Below, piece by piece: positions 63,471 to 64,000 of a stretch of DNA of 64,000 bases. The notes beneath the pieces were generated by a model that was not told the DNA's origin, did not search any database, and saw nothing but the letters and a program-made list of their open reading frames with translations. Source of the DNA: Phoebastria nigripes (lineage: Eukaryota; Chordata; Aves; Procellariiformes; Diomedeidae); contig JAYKAV010003357.1 of NCBI GenBank assembly GCA_035582835.1, positions 7,176-71,175 of the forward strand, in the 5' to 3' direction. The stretch's first letter is position 1; each line of letters opens with the position of its first letter. The translations under genes were made by a program, and so were the position numbers.

Positions 63471-64000
63471 TTTCCAGGGAATGAGATTTCTAGGGCCTCA
63501 CAATTGCTCTAACATAATAATCACCTTAACCTACTAGGTTATTGTCCCATCCCAGCCTTATCACTTCTCTGCTTGAAAATGTTACCCTTTGCTTCACAGG
63601 TACCAACCCAGTCACCTTTTCTCTCAGATTGTCTAATTATTCAATGAAATTACATTAAACTAAAAGCAATTATTCTCCAACTATATTCAGCTTGAAAAAT
63701 TTTGCTTCAATTTCAGACTTGAAGAAAGGTTTACATGACTAAAAAAAATCTTTTACAGCTGTACCAAGCGGGTCCAATAGAGACATATCTATGTTCTACA
63801 AAATTAATCTCATTTATTTATTTTTATTATCACAGGTATAACAACAATAATACTATTAATAGATAAATACCCTGAAGCAATAATTCACACTTTGAAGCTG
63901 GGAGAATTAGCTTCCAGATTGTTAATTAGTCTTTAGGTTGTTAGTTATAAACAGGCAGTCAAAATCTGTCATCATTATAATTATTATATAGGTAATATTT
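63471..64000. other. AT-rich unique DNA
   Basis: About 530 bp to the window edge. Apart from AT-rich patches (about 63810-63860 and 63975-63990) nothing is recognised. The lower part may still be decayed CR1. Confidence 0.5.

Overview
The window reads as nuclear DNA of a bird, most likely a neoavian. The evidence is several chicken-repeat-1 (CR1) LINE fragments with the diagnostic ATTCTATG-type 3' tail, and five copies of an avian LTR family that opens TGTCCTGGTTTCAGC in its sense strand. The sequence is AT-rich, full of stops in all frames, and I recognise no host protein-coding gene, rRNA or tRNA gene, CRISPR array or bacterial feature. It is best described as intergenic or intronic DNA that has collected retroelements. 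The species cannot be told from the sequence alone.

Layout, left to right. A CR1 ORF2 fragment enters at the left edge (1-270). After about 6 kb of unannotatable AT-rich DNA come a 1.16-kb solo LTR (here called LTR-D, 6474-7633, + strand) and a 0.57-kb solo LTR (LTR-A, 8715-9288, - strand, with exact 5-bp target duplications). From 9.3 to 32.2 kb there is mostly unique DNA holding a short CR1 3' end (13.5 kb), a probable MIR relic (18.0 kb), a CR1 3' end (22.6 kb) and a GC-rich kilobase (25-26 kb).

The main element is an endogenous retrovirus on the minus strand at 32239-41092, flanked by the target duplication GAGGG. It has two LTRs about 5% apart by eye, a primer-binding region resembling the 3' end of tRNA-Lys(CUU), gag, protease, reverse transcriptase/RNase H and integrase remains, a polypurine tract and no visible env. 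Every coding region is broken. Two further LTRs sit inside its gag region: LTR-B (38970-39559, target duplication ATCCC) and a large LTR-C (37548-38762) with an internal ~100-bp tandem repeat.

From 41.1 to 49.2 kb the DNA is mostly unique, with probable ancient SINE/LINE relics. At 49.25-52.56 kb lies the 5' part of an old CR1-like LINE (ORF1 esterase, endonuclease, linker), split by a second LTR-D copy in reverse orientation. A CR1 with reverse transcriptase and 3' end follows at 54.3-55.6 kb, then a second LTR-A in reverse orientation (55.85-56.42 kb), about 5.8 kb of unique DNA, and an older CR1 at 62.2-63.5 kb.

Nothing here forms an operon or pathway. The coherent story is one of layered retroelement insertion. 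The most notable structural features are the two LTR families each present as an inverted pair about 42-47 kb apart, the frame-preserving minisatellite inside LTR-D, the duplicated primer-binding sequence, and a few hairpins. I did not find a convincing new biological system.
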